Below are positions 10,732 to 20,436 of a stretch of DNA of 64,000 bases, piece after piece. Source of the DNA: Tenebrio molitor (taxonomy: Eukaryota > Arthropoda > Insecta > Coleoptera > Tenebrionidae); assembly GCF_963966145.1 (NCBI RefSeq), contig NC_091046.1, positions 24,304,001 to 24,368,000 on the forward strand. Reading direction: 5' to 3'. The notes under the pieces were generated by a model. That model saw only the letters and a program-made list of their open reading frames with translations, was not told the origin of the DNA and did not search any database. A program made the translations under genes and the position numbers. Position 1 is the stretch's first letter; each line of letters opens with the position of its first letter.

Positions 10732-11248
10732 GACAGTGAGAGAGGAGATGAGAGGAAGAGAAGAAAAAGGGCAGTTGGAGAAGGCAGATTGGATGAAAAG
10801 GATGGAAATGATAGAGGAAAAGATGGAACAAAGAGAAAAGAAGGAGAGGAAGAATAATGTTATAATAACTGGAATAGGGGCAATAAGTGGAAATGTAGAG
10901 AGGGGGGTGGAAGAATGGTTAGAAAGGGAGATAGGGGTGAAAGTGAATGTAAAGAAAGCATTTAAAATAAATAAAGATAAGATGATGCTGGCAAAAATAG
11001 AAAGTTGGGAGCAGAAAAAGAACATAATGCTAAGTAAGAGTAAATTAAAGGAAAAAAAAGGTGAGAGGATGTATATAGATGACGATTTGACAAAAGAAGA
11101 AAGGGAAACACAAAAGAAGTTAAGAGAGTTGGCCAGAGAGGAGAGAGATAGAGGAAAAAGGGTGAAAATAGGATACAGGAAAATACAGATAAACGGGGAC
11201 TGGTTTAGATGGGATAAGAGACAGGAGAAACTGAAGAAAATTTGCTAG
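10184..11248 (+). CDS. LINE-type ORF1 protein: coiled coil plus RRM-like domain
   Basis: The 354-residue frame is open. Residues 1 to about 190 are extremely charged (K/E/R), predicted coiled coil, and contain a 94-residue in-frame duplication. From about residue 230 comes a block, RKNNVIITGI...EEWLEREIGV, then KKAFKINKDKMMLAKIES, which fits the RRM-like core of L1-type ORF1 proteins. The C-terminal part ends in GYRKIQINGDWFRWD, a usual end of insect ORF1p-like proteins. Such proteins form trimers and coat the element's RNA with nucleic-acid chaperone activity. The ATG was chosen because the TSD and a short leader lie directly upstream. The reading frame is intact, so the insertion may be recent. 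Confidence 0.7.
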   Translation: MPKSPKARKESNKREKEEGRMSEEGLNPFRKSSRTERSPSRGEERNQSKEIEKKIETVLREIKEDMAGIVEESRARRKELAAARQKEEEQEREDILKSSEVRKESSKREREDGRTSKEGKNPLRNNSRTRRSPNRSEEENQSKEMDKEMKTTMIREMREEIKTLRKELAAVREENGELRKELATVREEMRGREEKGQLEKADWMKRMEMIEEKMEQREKKERKNNVIITGIGAISGNVERGVEEWLEREIGVKVNVKKAFKINKDKMMLAKIESWEQKKNIMLSKSKLKEKKGERMYIDDDLTKEERETQKKLRELAREERDRGKRVKIGYRKIQINGDWFRWDKRQEKLKKIC

Positions 11249-12299
11249 AAGAAGGAGAGAATAAGAAGACGACTCGGCGGGAAAATGTACAAGGAGAAGA
11301 TGAATAAAAAGGTAGAGGGACAAAGACACAGAAAAGTAAGAGAGAAGAAAGAGAATAAGAGAATCGAAGTACAATAGGGAGGGGAGAGAGTGTGTGTGAG
11401 AGAGGAAAATGATAGCGGGTTGCAGAAGTGGGGACGAGGAGAGAGAGAACAGGAATGGGAAGGAAGGAGAAGAGAGAGAGAAGGGCAGGAGGTGACGCGA
11501 GAATAGTGAGAAGATCGAACACATGCGGCGAAATGAGAGAGAGAAAGAGAAGGGAACGGGGAGAAATAGGGAGCGAAGACGGCAGGGAGATGGATGAAAG
11601 AATAAGGAAGAGGAGAGAAAGAATAGAGAACGAGAGGAGTGAGGGAGAACAATAAATTGTTATTTTTAGGTTATGTTTTGTAATCAGGAATCCAAAATAA
11701 AGCATTTTGTATATCTACAAGCGATTGGTCAATTAAAAACGTTCTTATTTTAAAATCCAATGAGGATGGATTTTTTTAAATATTTTTCCTATTATTGCCA
11801 GAAGATAATGATTTCACCGTGTTATTTTGGTCCGCCAGTTCTAGGAGACCCTGTATAGCTTTTGGGGGTAAAATCAAAAGGATGGAAATTACCCCATATC
11901 CTTCTATTTTTGAAACCTATGAATAGGGATTTGTTCATTTTATTAGCTATCATTGTCACATCAACTCCACAATTAAGTCGTAGGTGCTAGCACCCTGCTT
12001 TGTAAATGTCTCTGTGGAAGTAATGGAAAGGAGTAATTATTTTGTAAAATCAAAAATAGTGAATTAACACTGACGTTTGTGACTAACGGGCATCTTTTAC
12101 CTCTGATTATTATTGTTGCTAAACTACCAGAATAATCAATTAACCAACCTTTAACTCAGCAGCGTACTAGCAAATTTGACCTAATTTTCAATCATTTATA
12201 TCTTGAAAACTTCTGTAAGAAGAAAATTTTTTTGTCTGACTTCATCACCAATTACCGTTTTTTTTCCAAACTTATTTTAGAATCACCCTGTATATGAAT

Positions 12300-12488
12300 A
12301 TCTATGTATATTAAATAAGTAACAAATAACATTTTTTTTAAAGAGCGATCAAATTCTATTGAATGCAGCCTTGAGAATTGCTTCCAAATGGACTCACGTG
12401 TCTTTTTTGTGTTGTTGGAAACATTTTCTTCGATTTCTGCGTTAATTTCTTCTTCAGATTTGTTGCCAAATTGCCAAAGTTGGTTCAT
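12300..12488 (-). pseudogene. Possible N-terminus of a tyrosine-recombinase (DUF3504/Crypton-type) gene
   Basis: The first about 60 residues include SEEEINAEIEENVSNNTKK and TRESIWKQF. This follows the SAM-like N-terminal pattern found before the catalytic domain in ZMYM/QRICH1-type and Crypton recombinases (..EE....NT(K)K.T....W..F). After that the frame runs into the end of the mariner-type TIR at 12290. No catalytic domain is visible, so the assignment is weak. A palindrome lies 313 bp upstream (12801-12933), as for the other recombinase relics. Confidence 0.35.
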
Positions 12489-12800
12489 GGACTACTGGTG
12501 ATATTATAAATTAATGAAAATCGCACAAGACTTAAAAATAGCCAATAGAAAAAGAGAATTCGGTGTCGTTTCTATAACAATAGAGAGTTCCTGGAAATGT
12601 TTTGCACCTAGCTAACCCAACATGAAATTAATAAGTGGAAATTCTTTCAGCCAATCAAAATCATTTATTTATTAAAAATCTCAATTTTTTCCATGGTCAA
12701 GGATAACTCTGTTATACAACTTGATTTTTTTTTTGTCAGAAATTTATCATAAGAAGCATAATGTCCGTGTCGTTGCGATGTTCTTGCCGAATATGCCCTC

Positions 12801-12933
12801 GTGCATTGATTAATATCCGGAAATTTTATTCTCATGCATTTCCAACACGTAATTAGCCCACGTGTTCCACTCGGGTTAATTAATACGTTTCGGAAATGCA
12901 TTCGAAAAAAATTCCGGAAATAATCATTGCACT
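12801..12933. repeat. Long imperfect palindrome
   Basis: About 60-bp arms, from GTGCATTGATTA through ATGCATTTCC to its inverse, surround a short loop with CCACGTGTTCCACTCGGG. It lies upstream of the putative recombinase fragment on the minus strand. Confidence 0.75.
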
Positions 12934-12973
12934 TATATTATAAGTGATAACATAATTACATAACATTTTTGAT

Positions 12974-13475
12974 TTACAATGCAAATATTTCCGATAATAA
13001 CGCGGAATTTGGAAAAGTGCTAGCAGCGTCTCCACGTTGAATGGCAAGGGAAATCCTCTCAAAAAGAAATTTCTTTGTTTGATTTTGAATCGCCTGATTC
13101 CGCGATGAGTCGGTTTCCGATGACATTAATTAAATCGATGGTTTCTTTACACCAAGGGCCTAAGGTTTCAAAGGCTAAACCTTTAAATATGTAGTTTGAC
13201 GATATAATTGAACTATATTTGCTATGTTTGCGTTTGCAAGTCATTTCAGCGGCAAAACCTGAAATTTCAGAAGTTTTCAAAACGTAACTATCTGCAAGTG
13301 TATCTACAACAGTAACGTCCCAAACTAAAGGTTGACCTTTAATCCACGGTACTAAAGTCATCCCATCTGGGCGTTTTCCATCATCCCGAGATAGTCCGTT
13401 TGGTTCTAAAGTTGAATTAACATGAGTAGAAGTCAAAGACCGGTTGATAATAGAATTTATTTCATCCTGTGTCAA
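12974..13475 (-). pseudogene. RLE-like nuclease relic with RPD...D motif
   Basis: The frame 13475-13059 encodes 138 residues including LEPNGLSRDDGKRPDGMTLV, then PLVWDVTVVDTLADSY, then AFETLGPWCKETIDLINVIG. The KRPD, about 15 residues, WD spacing matches the K/R-PD-x12-15-D motif of restriction-like endonucleases at the C-terminus of R2/NeSL-type retrotransposons. Proteins with this exact GKRPDG..LVPW signature are widespread in invertebrate repeats. A frameshift near 13065 moves the usual ending (FERISLAIQRGDA) into another frame, which stops near 12974. Upstream sequence lacks a recognisable reverse transcriptase, so this is a 5'-truncated or captured fragment. Confidence 0.55.
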
Positions 13476-13618
13476 ATTTCAATACTTTACGTCACCAGTT
13501 TGAATCCGGGAAAACGCAAAAAACGGCCGGACGCCGGTTAAGTGTTGCTATTGGAAACACAAAAGTAACAATCGCAATAACAATTATTCAGGTTTAAGAA
13601 TAGTATTTTACAGTAGAA

Positions 13619-13719
13619 GTCCGTTAGGATAGCCTTTACTGCCGAGCCAGAAATTTTGTGAGACGAGCTCGCAGAGCGAGTCGAATAATACTGGCGAGGC
13701 TGTAAAGACCCTAACGGGC
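13619..13719. repeat. Imperfect palindrome with CTCG loop
   Basis: Arms: CCGTTAGG with CCTAACGG, and GCCGAGCCAG with CTGGCGAGGC. The loop contains GACGAGCTCGCAGAGCGAG, which is strikingly CpG-rich for this AT-rich region. Confidence 0.75.
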
Positions 13720-13879
13720 GTGTATTGTACAATAGTTTTTGTAATATCTCTACGATTCGTTCAAAATTATCTTTTTGAAACACATTTTTTTCAACGCCAT
13801 CGAAAAAACCGAATGATTAATAAGTGTGCGGAGGACGTCGTCATGTCAACCGGTGTTTGTGAAAAAAAATTGTTTCAAT

Positions 13880-14262
13880 GTTGTTTGTCAGATTTGTTCA
13901 ACGCTTAACTTTCCGTTGAAAATAAGTGACTGAAATCAATAAAAAATCGCAATCAAGATATTCCCGATGTCCGGAAGTGAGGTCATCGTTATTGCCTGCA
14001 AAATCGCGCTTGTGTTAGTGAAGCATCATCTTCAATCTTGTCTCCATTTGCTGCTGTTTGTCAGATTTGTTCAACACTTAACTTTCCGTTAAAAATAAAC
14101 GACTGAAATAAATAAAAAATCGCAATCAAGATATTCCCGATGTCCGGACGGCCACAGAGCAAGTGAAGTAATCGTTGTTCCCTGCAAAATCGCGCTTGTG
14201 TTGGTGTTAAAATTCTGAAGCATCATCTTCGATCTCGTCTACATCTGCTAGTGGCATACGGA
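13880..14262. repeat. Two direct repeats of about 180 bp
   Basis: The segment from TTGTTTGTCAGATTTGTTCA through GAAGCATCATCTTC occurs twice in tandem with moderate divergence and a roughly 20-bp indel. Each copy contains an AATAAAAAATCGCAATCAAG block. No protein is evident. Confidence 0.7.
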
Positions 14263-14375
14263 TTTCGATTAATTCAAGGTGTGTCCCATAACATTAACCA
14301 TTAATTATTGTACCAATTGTAAAAAAAGTTGAAAAATAAAGTTTAGATTTACGTTGCTATAGTTATTTAGTCATT

Positions 14376-14432
14376 TATAACGGCCGCTCCCGCTCATAAC
14401 GGACACCTATAACGGACTCCGGCCGTTATGAG
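14376..14432. repeat. Short palindrome with TATAACGG repeats
   Basis: The arms TATAACGGCCG and CGGCCGTTAT enclose two further copies of ATAACGGAC. It lies about 95 bp beyond the 3' end of the recombinase relic at 14525-14806. Confidence 0.55.
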
Positions 14433-14524
14433 CTTGTTTACATGGTGACAAACAGTCCGGAAAGCCACCTTTAACAACTAGATATTACAAAAATGTTTTA
14501 TTCAAAACTAGATCTAAATGCAAA

Positions 14525-14806
14525 TTAACAATTTAAGTATTTCGGCCACAAAGAAGATGCACTTACTTTCTCAGACTAAAAACGTTAGTTCACAAATAAA
14601 ATAATACAAACATTTAAACCAAATCTAAAAAATAGGCCAGCCAGTATAACCTCTTCCGTAATTTTTTTCACATTATTTTCTGATTTCCATTTACAAAAAT
14701 GGCTGAATTATTTTTGATACCTTTCACCAGACTTGCTAGGTATTAATTCAGCACAGGCTTCTGCAGATTTTCTTACAATTTCTGGTGGATTTGCTTTAGA
14801 AGTCAT
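14525..14806 (-). pseudogene. Tyrosine-recombinase (Crypton-like) relic
   Basis: Reading from the ATG at 14806: a SAM-like N-terminal domain, with IPSKSGERYQK, then an in-frame stop, then FSHFCKWKSENNVKKITEEV. After an intron ending in TTTTTAG, a second exon reads SEKVSASSLWPKYL. The order matches the better-preserved copy at 42089 (AYEKVYSSFCYWRENN, then SPASLWPHYS) and the gene at 46758. Only the DNA-binding N-terminal region survives; the catalytic domain is gone. A palindrome lies 181 bp upstream (14987-15098). Confidence 0.65.
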
Positions 14807-14986
14807 TTTGACGCACCAAATTATTTCAACAAAATCAACAAAATAAACAATTGCCAAACAGCCGTTGCTAATCATGTTCCAAAAATGTGACTAGATGGGG
14901 AGCATTTGTTGAATTATTTTGAAATTAATTGAATGTTTCTTTCAAACGAAATTTGAGGCAGGATGAAATAAAATACATAATGACAT

Positions 14987-15098
14987 TTGTCCGTGAACTC
15001 TTTCTACAGTACTCGTTTCGAGTTTCAAGACTCGGCTCCTTCGTCGCCTCGTCCTTAAACGTCTCACTCGTACTGTAAACTATGAGTTCCCGGACTTA
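14987..15098. repeat. Imperfect palindrome upstream of recombinase relic
   Basis: Outer arms GTCCGTGAACTC and its near-inverse GAGTTCCCGGAC, with inner arms ACAGTACTCG and CGTACTGT. The loop contains CGGCTCCTTCGTCGCCTCG. Confidence 0.7.
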
Positions 15099-15218
15099 TA
15101 ACGTTAATTACTATTATTTAAAATCAATAAATAATGCCATCGCGGGCAAAGAAAAAACTTGTACAGCTAAAGTTTTAGTAATGTTGTAAATCAAAGTCTA
15201 CAACATCAGTAGTACTTT

Positions 15219-15445
15219 ATTCAACTCGTTCTTGTGTAAATTGGGCTTTTTTTGGCATGAGTGAGCCGGTTTAAAACCCTCGAGTTGAATACAACGTTTT
15301 TTTTTTGTTCGACGAACCCCTTAAAAGCTGCAAATCCCTTAGAATCTTTAAATTTAGCTTGAAGTTTCATTTTGACAAGTTGTGACATTTATCAAAACCC
15401 GCTCACGCAGGAGAAATTTTTCAAATTCTGCCAGTGTCGAACAAA
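15219..15445 (-). repeat. Repeat unit with palindromic 72-bp module, orientation A
   Basis: ATTCAACTCG (15219-15228) and CGAGTTGAAT (15281-15290) flank a 52-bp loop. The adjoining sequence to 15440 matches, inverted, 50325-50470. Relative to that shared flank, the 52-bp loop is in the opposite orientation in the two copies. Confidence 0.8.
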
Positions 15446-15479
15446 GAAACGTTATTGTCAGTGTCAAGTCAATGCGAAA

Positions 15480-15622
15480 AAATTGGTTTAACTGAAATTC
15501 AAAAACAGACTATACGCAACGTTTAAGAGATGGGATTTCGATACGGACAATTGCTGCTGAGGTTGGCGTTGATAAACGTACCGTTTTATTGACCAAACAA
15601 AAAATCAAACCTATGCATGCAT
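15480..15622 (+). pseudogene. Tc1-type transposase HTH fragment
   Basis: One frame reads LTEIQKQTIRNV, a stop, then DGISIRTIAAEVGVDKRTVL. This matches the N-terminal helix-turn-helix of the Tc1 transposase at 44836 (LNELQKSIIRTR, DGMSIRHIANEINVDKNTVL). Only the DNA-binding start remains. Confidence 0.6.
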
Positions 15623-15815
15623 AACCTTTATTAAAAAACGATGTTTACACAACTCAAGTTTTTAATTTTTTGTTCTGTCATCTCTGTTCAAGTTTTTTTT
15701 GGCCAGCGATAGTTCCTTTATATCAAGTTTTATTTTTCAGGTTTTGCACAAAAATCATCATAAAACTGATCTGGCAACGAAGCTATTAATTAGGTAAGTA
15801 ATTGCATTTAGTTAC

Positions 15816-16834
15816 TGTTACGGTTTAAAAATTTACCTCAACTTCAAATTCGGTTCGCGCCGGATCGAGTGTTTCTCACAAAAACTGGTCGCGGGAGACG
15901 CTCGCGTAGTTCGAAAGGAAATATTTTTGCGTCAAAAGACCCAACGAACACCAGGTTCATTTCCGGGCCGCGAAGCCGAAGAGTGCACACGTGAGTAATA
16001 GTGCTGTTCCAATAGGGGCAGTATCTAGTAGTGGCGAGGCCGAGGGGATCTAGCTCAGCACGCCCAAAGACGGAAAAGAGGACCGCATTATAAAAGGGTT
16101 CACTCGGCGGATCAAAACTAGAAGCATGCCTTCCGGTTAAGTAAGAGATTCGACACGCTTTGCGTTACCCTTTTCGGGAGCAAGTAGTACCTCGTGCTGA
16201 TCTGCGGAAATTATGCGCTTACGTCGTCTAAGGACCGATTGGCAGCGACTCAACCCCCAGCAACAGGTGCTCCATCACCACGCAGGAGACCACCGGGTTA
16301 GGAGAAAACCAACCGAGGCGCGATGAGCCAGCCCCGTATTTTGTCCACCGGAGACCCTCTTTCGAGGACTTTTATCACCCTTTTATTTATCACTCGCAGG
16401 GCCAAAGCCGTTGACACCAGCAAGGTCGTTCCTCCAGAATAATCCGGCAGTAACTCAAGAAAGGAAAAACACATTTAGTTTAAAAAAAAATTACCTTGGT
16501 CGTCGGTCTTATCTCGGGCTGAGACCTTGTTAGAGATAAGACCGGATCGAACTTCTTTCCGTCATCCTTTTTTTGATAGAGCCTTTAGTTCACATACTAG
16601 TAGAATTTTATTTTTGTTTATTGTCTATTTATGCATTTAGCGAGTCACTCTAAGATTTTTGTAAATATAGGAGGGCTCCTCGATTACTATCACCATCTCG
16701 GTGTGTTACTGTGTTTCCTCTCCCTCAGGTTTTCGATCCATTGACGCGACGCTCTTCGGGCCGCTGCGCTAACACAACGCGTTGATTTTATTCTTCCCGC
16801 CTTTGGCGGTGCGAGGAAAAATTTTAACGTTACA
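15816..16834 (+). mobile_element. Solo LTR, 1019 bp
   Basis: It begins TGTTACGG and ends AACGTTACA, flanked by the exact 4-bp direct repeat TTAC (15812-15815 and 16835-16838). The interior is GC-rich and carries a TATA box. TG..CA ends and a 4-bp TSD are typical of Gypsy LTRs, and its TGTTACG start resembles that of the complete element nearby. No internal coding region remains, as after LTR-LTR recombination. Confidence 0.8.
16089..16096 (+). promoter_or_regulatory. TATA box of the solo LTR
   Basis: TATAAAAG in the sequence CATTATAAAAGGGTTCACTC, at a position suitable for an LTR promoter. Activity is inferred only. Confidence 0.5.
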
Positions 16835-16954
16835 TTACTTACGAATTTACTTTGACTTAAGTATTGTTTAATGTCACTTGACAAAAACATAATTCCAAAC
16901 TGTCACGAAAAACTTAGTATAGGTACTTTCGGTGTACGTTAAGCAGTAAGCATA

Positions 16955-17546
16955 ATGTTTTCAGCTCGAGAATACAGAGACATGTATTTGGCATTTGGTA
17001 GATGTGACGAAAACGCACATGCTGCTGCTGCTAGGCTCTACGCCGAAAGATTTCTACAAAGGACGCATCCTTATTCCAGTGTTTTTAGAAGACTGGACCA
17101 GCGGATACTGGAAACCGGAAACTTTGTTCCTAGCGGATTTGGGGATCGTGGACATCCAAGATCTGTGCGAACTCCTGACTATTCTTATAATAATTGAAGA
17201 AGCGCCTGGAAGAAGTACCAGGAGTATTGCAGAAGAGCTTGGACTCAATCGACGACACGTTTGGGACGTCATTCATGATGAGAAGCACCACCGACACCAT
17301 TACACTAAAGTTTATTCGCTGCAACCACAAGACCTCGGTGCGAGAGTAAGTTACTGCAATTGGTTAATAGGGCGAACTGAAGAAAACCCAGGTTTTCCAA
17401 GTCGTGTTATGTGGATGGATGAAACAAACTTCACCCGAGATGGAATGTTCAATCAGCATAACGAACATTTCTACAGTTTGGAAAATCCCCACGTGACATA
17501 CAGGAGAAATGACCAACGCCCCTGTGTGAGCTGAAATATTAGGTAC
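16955..17546 (+). pseudogene. 5' part of a mariner-like (DUF4817-type) transposase, split by an LTR element
   Basis: MFSAREYRDMYLAFGRCDEN starts the DUF4817-type helix-turn-helix. After a frameshift come STRSIAEELGLNRRHVWDVI, the second HTH, then HYTKVYSLQPQDLGARVSYC and RVMWMDETNFTRDGMFNQHN, the first catalytic Asp region. The expected continuation (RFSVNVW...) is broken by a frameshift and stop, and then by the retrotransposon inserted at 17547. The gene resumes at 26660. Transposases of this type cut and paste TIR elements with CAGGGTGTCC-like ends. Confidence 0.7.
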
Positions 17547-18890
17547 TGTTACGTTATAAATTACGCTCCCGAAATTGGGCAACCCTGTTACCGGTTACAA
17601 ATCCGCAATGTTCAGGGGTATAACGAACAAGTCGTGGCTTCGACTCGGTTTACAATGCGAACCACGAGAAACGCCGACTGAAGCTGAAAAATTGGTGAGA
17701 ACAGCCCGGAGTACGGGAAATGATGCACAATCTTCCAACTAATCGTTTATTCAGATGTCAACAATGAAAATAATGATATAAATGAAAAAGAAAACAACGA
17801 AGCTTGACTAGCCCTATGGCGTGTACAAAATTGAATAACCCTAACTCCTCGGAGGGTCCTCCGGGTCCCAGATATTCAACGAACGAGTACCGGCGAAACA
17901 GTCAAAAAAAAATTCCCTTCTTTAGCGAAGGAGGAAGGCCGACTGATCCTACGTAACGTCGCTATTCGGCTACGCCGCCCGCATAAGCGGAAAGGTCCTC
18001 CAAGTCTTCCTTCGCTCCAAAAAAAAAATTGAAGTTAAGATGTTTTTCTCCGGTACGGACCGGTGAAGAACCACGCGCAAAAAAATGTTCGGTGAGCGCG
18101 ATACACAATTCCTGGCGAGGTCACTCACGGATTGATAATCGTTCGTGAATATAAAAACCCGACGGACTTGATAAGGAAATTTTTTCTTAAGTTAGTACGA
18201 TTAATGAAATGACGCGCCTTATGACAAAACTGCAACTTTAACAGTGGAACAAATTATAAATCCTAAACGCGATATACAAATTAAAGGAATTTGACAGAAC
18301 TTTTCACCCGTCGAAATAATGAGTGACAATGGAAATTTGACTATAATTAAATACAAACGCTCAATTAGTTCGACGGAGTGACAAAATACAACCGAAAACT
18401 TTGAGAAGCTACGGCCTGTAAAAATTGGGGTGTCACCACTGCTCCGGACTTGCTGGTGGGTAGATCCGGCACCTTCCGGTGAGTCCGGGGACGACCTGGA
18501 CTGACAGGACTCGACGAGATCCTGATCCGCAAAAGCGTTCGGTTTGGAACCTTCCGTAGTGAAGTCCTTGATCCGCTTGGCGATGTGGGCGGTGGTATTT
18601 TGACGAATCGTCTCCAACGGCCCTCGTGAACTCCACTACGTCGTCTCGTCGGCCCTGAAAATTCACTTGATCACTGTCCCCTTGACTCTCCCCAGGCACT
18701 GACAACACCACCGGCAAAAGGTCGTGAAAATCCTCTGTTCCGTCTCTGGTTCCCCCGATTTATAGCTTCCACCCCCTCTATGCGCAGATTTTTCGGCGGA
18801 AGTCCGAGTACGTTTCCGTCGCGATGGAGTCTAGAACATTCTAGAAAAATCGCGAAGATTTACAATCGCGCGGCGATTTAAATCGTAACA
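17547..18890 (-). repeat. 3' LTR (1344 bp)
   Basis: It is nearly identical to 25336-26659, but has an extra 22-bp segment around 17970-17995. A 132-residue frame inside both LTRs (18219-18617) has no recognisable domain. A TATA-like GCTATAAATC lies on the minus strand at 18757-18766. Confidence 0.93.
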
Positions 18891-18904
18891 CGCGACCCCC
18901 CCTA
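18891..18904 (-). promoter_or_regulatory. Polypurine tract for plus-strand priming
   Basis: On the element's strand TAGGGGGGGTCGCG directly precedes the 3' LTR, the position where reverse transcription of the second strand is primed. Confidence 0.6.
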
Positions 18905-20436
18905 AAATATAAAAATTGAGCTGGGCGAAATTTTTACAAACCGTGAACCGATAGAGAAAACTTGTGGACCCCCAACGTAGTAAACTCGACCACGGAGTTA
19001 AATTACCCTACAAGGTGAATGTCCAGTAGATGGTTCTGTTCGGGGTGAAGCCCCAGGTCTCTGGAACAGACCTAGCAGTTTGAAGTCCTGCCAGACTGAC
19101 GCGATCAGAAGGATCGTATGCAAATTATTTAAAAACTTGAAAACCCAAACATAAAATAACAAAACTCTCCCACACCCCTTGCTGCTATTTAGCCGCAGCC
19201 GCTGAAATTTAGTTTCGGAGTGATAAGGGGTCCGTTTTACCGTATCTGAAGGAACCGACAGCCACGTCGATATAACGGCTTGAAACAATAGGCATTTGTG
19301 CAAATTGACCCGGTTGCTGGACTGCCCTGAAATTTGGGGTTTACTCCTGAGCGCCTTGATGGTCTGGCTACCCCGAGAGAGACCTCCGCTCGCCCTTCCA
19401 TCCACCCAAACAATTGCAACTGATAACCCATGTGCGGCTGTGTAGCCGTTGCTACCACAACTGAGCACGAATTTCAAAACAACACACGAAAAACTTTGAA
19501 GACTGTCAACATTAGTGGGTCAAGTTCGAAATAGCTGCTGGAAACCGTCGGCGCGCTCTTCGCCCGCGTCCCACATTGATGATCGTGCGTTCGTTCCCCC
19601 GAGTTGCAAAAATTCAAAAACTGGCGACTTTGTCAAAAACCGATTCAATTTCCCGAACGGAACATCACGGTGGAAGGTCTTCTTCGTCGCGTGGACGGCG
19701 CGAAGATCTAGTGCAAAAGTATGGAATTAAATCCGCAACTAGGCGTTCGACCACTCTTGGTCTTCCGTGCGTGAGGTTCCAAATCCGCCGCAGCGCTATG
19801 GCGCCGAGTTCTTCGACCGTTCAACTTCGGCCCTCCAGAGGACACTCGCCCCTAGTGAACCTCACCACGATTCTCCCTCTTTCGCCCCGGACCGCCCGCG
19901 CACCACGCCGACGACCACGCTACCGTCCTCCGGGTCCTTAACCTTGACGACACGACGTCCGAAAATACAACTTTCGTCCCTTGCGAACTAGAAACTCCTC
20001 GGATTCACGAAACGCAACAACCAGACAGAAAAATGGAAACGCAAAACGCAACGACTCACTTGTCACCCCCAAACGTTGACCACGCGACCGTTCGCTCTTC
20101 TACACCGAGCCGAACCGGTGAAAAAAAAAATCGCGAAAGTGACCTGCCGCACTCCCAACCAACCTCCCAAACACTCGAAAATCGACATTGAAAATGGACG
20201 AGGACGCCGGCGACATTTACGATCCAACAAGGAAGAGAGAAAAAAAAAATGAAAACTCCAGGTCCCGACAAACAAAACTTTGCAGCCCCCTTTATGCCGA
20301 CCCTTCTCCCGACACGCAGGACCGAGGCCACGTACTAGCCGTTCGCTCCGGTTGATCCCGGTGAAGTCCGGTGAGACTCAAAAAAAAACAAAAAAAAACT
20401 GAAGATTGTCCTGGTGACTGCGAACTCAATTGAACG
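18905..20436 (-). other. Long 3' region between integrase and 3' LTR
   Basis: About 1.5 kb follow the pol stop. The longest frame on the element's strand (19477-18998, 159 residues) shows no signal peptide, furin site or transmembrane segment, so I do not call it envelope. The rest is GC-rich with A and T runs. Confidence 0.5.

Larger units (their letters stand above)
10061..11709 (+). mobile_element. ORF1-only retroposon (half-LINE-like), 1649 bp
   Basis: The unit is flanked by the direct repeat TATATCTACA (10051-10060 and 11710-11719), as made by target-primed reverse transcription. It starts CGCGGATTCC, has a short leader, encodes one LINE-type ORF1 protein, continues with an A/G-rich tail region, and ends after an AATAAA-containing segment. 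No reverse transcriptase frame is present between the ORF1 stop and the 3' TSD. It was probably mobilised in trans, like mammalian HAL1. Confidence 0.7.
5005..11853. mobile_element. Inner TIR pair with about 85-bp arms
   Basis: The left end, CAGGGTCTCCCAGAACTGGC, is matched by the inverted right end with similarity for about 85 bp, and both abut TA. Its interior holds a MITE, a Harbinger relic, a long-TIR palindromic element and an ORF1-only retroposon. I found no transposase of its own; the ends resemble those of the DUF4817-type transposon at 33201. Confidence 0.65.
4939..12290. mobile_element. Outer mariner-type TIR pair (nested composite)
   Basis: The left end reads CAAGGTGATTCTAAAATAAG and the inverted right end CAGGGTGATTCTAAAATAAG, each next to TA. 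Almost all of the interval is occupied by a second TIR element (5005-11853), so only about 65 bp on the left and 435 bp on the right belong to the outer one. It probably began as a short mariner-type MITE and received the inner element later. Confidence 0.65.

Noticed and set aside
10321..11705. Several long minus-strand frames (S/F/L-rich)
   Set aside because: They are antisense shadows of the A/G-rich ORF1 and its tail, with no domain and several overlapping phases.
18219..18617. 132-residue minus-strand frame, repeated at 25986-26384
   Set aside because: It lies wholly within both LTRs and has no recognisable domain; most likely a chance frame in LTR sequence.
18998..19477. 159-residue frame downstream of integrase as a possible envelope gene
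   Set aside because: No signal peptide, cleavage site, cysteine pattern or membrane anchor is visible; I leave it as 3' non-coding region.
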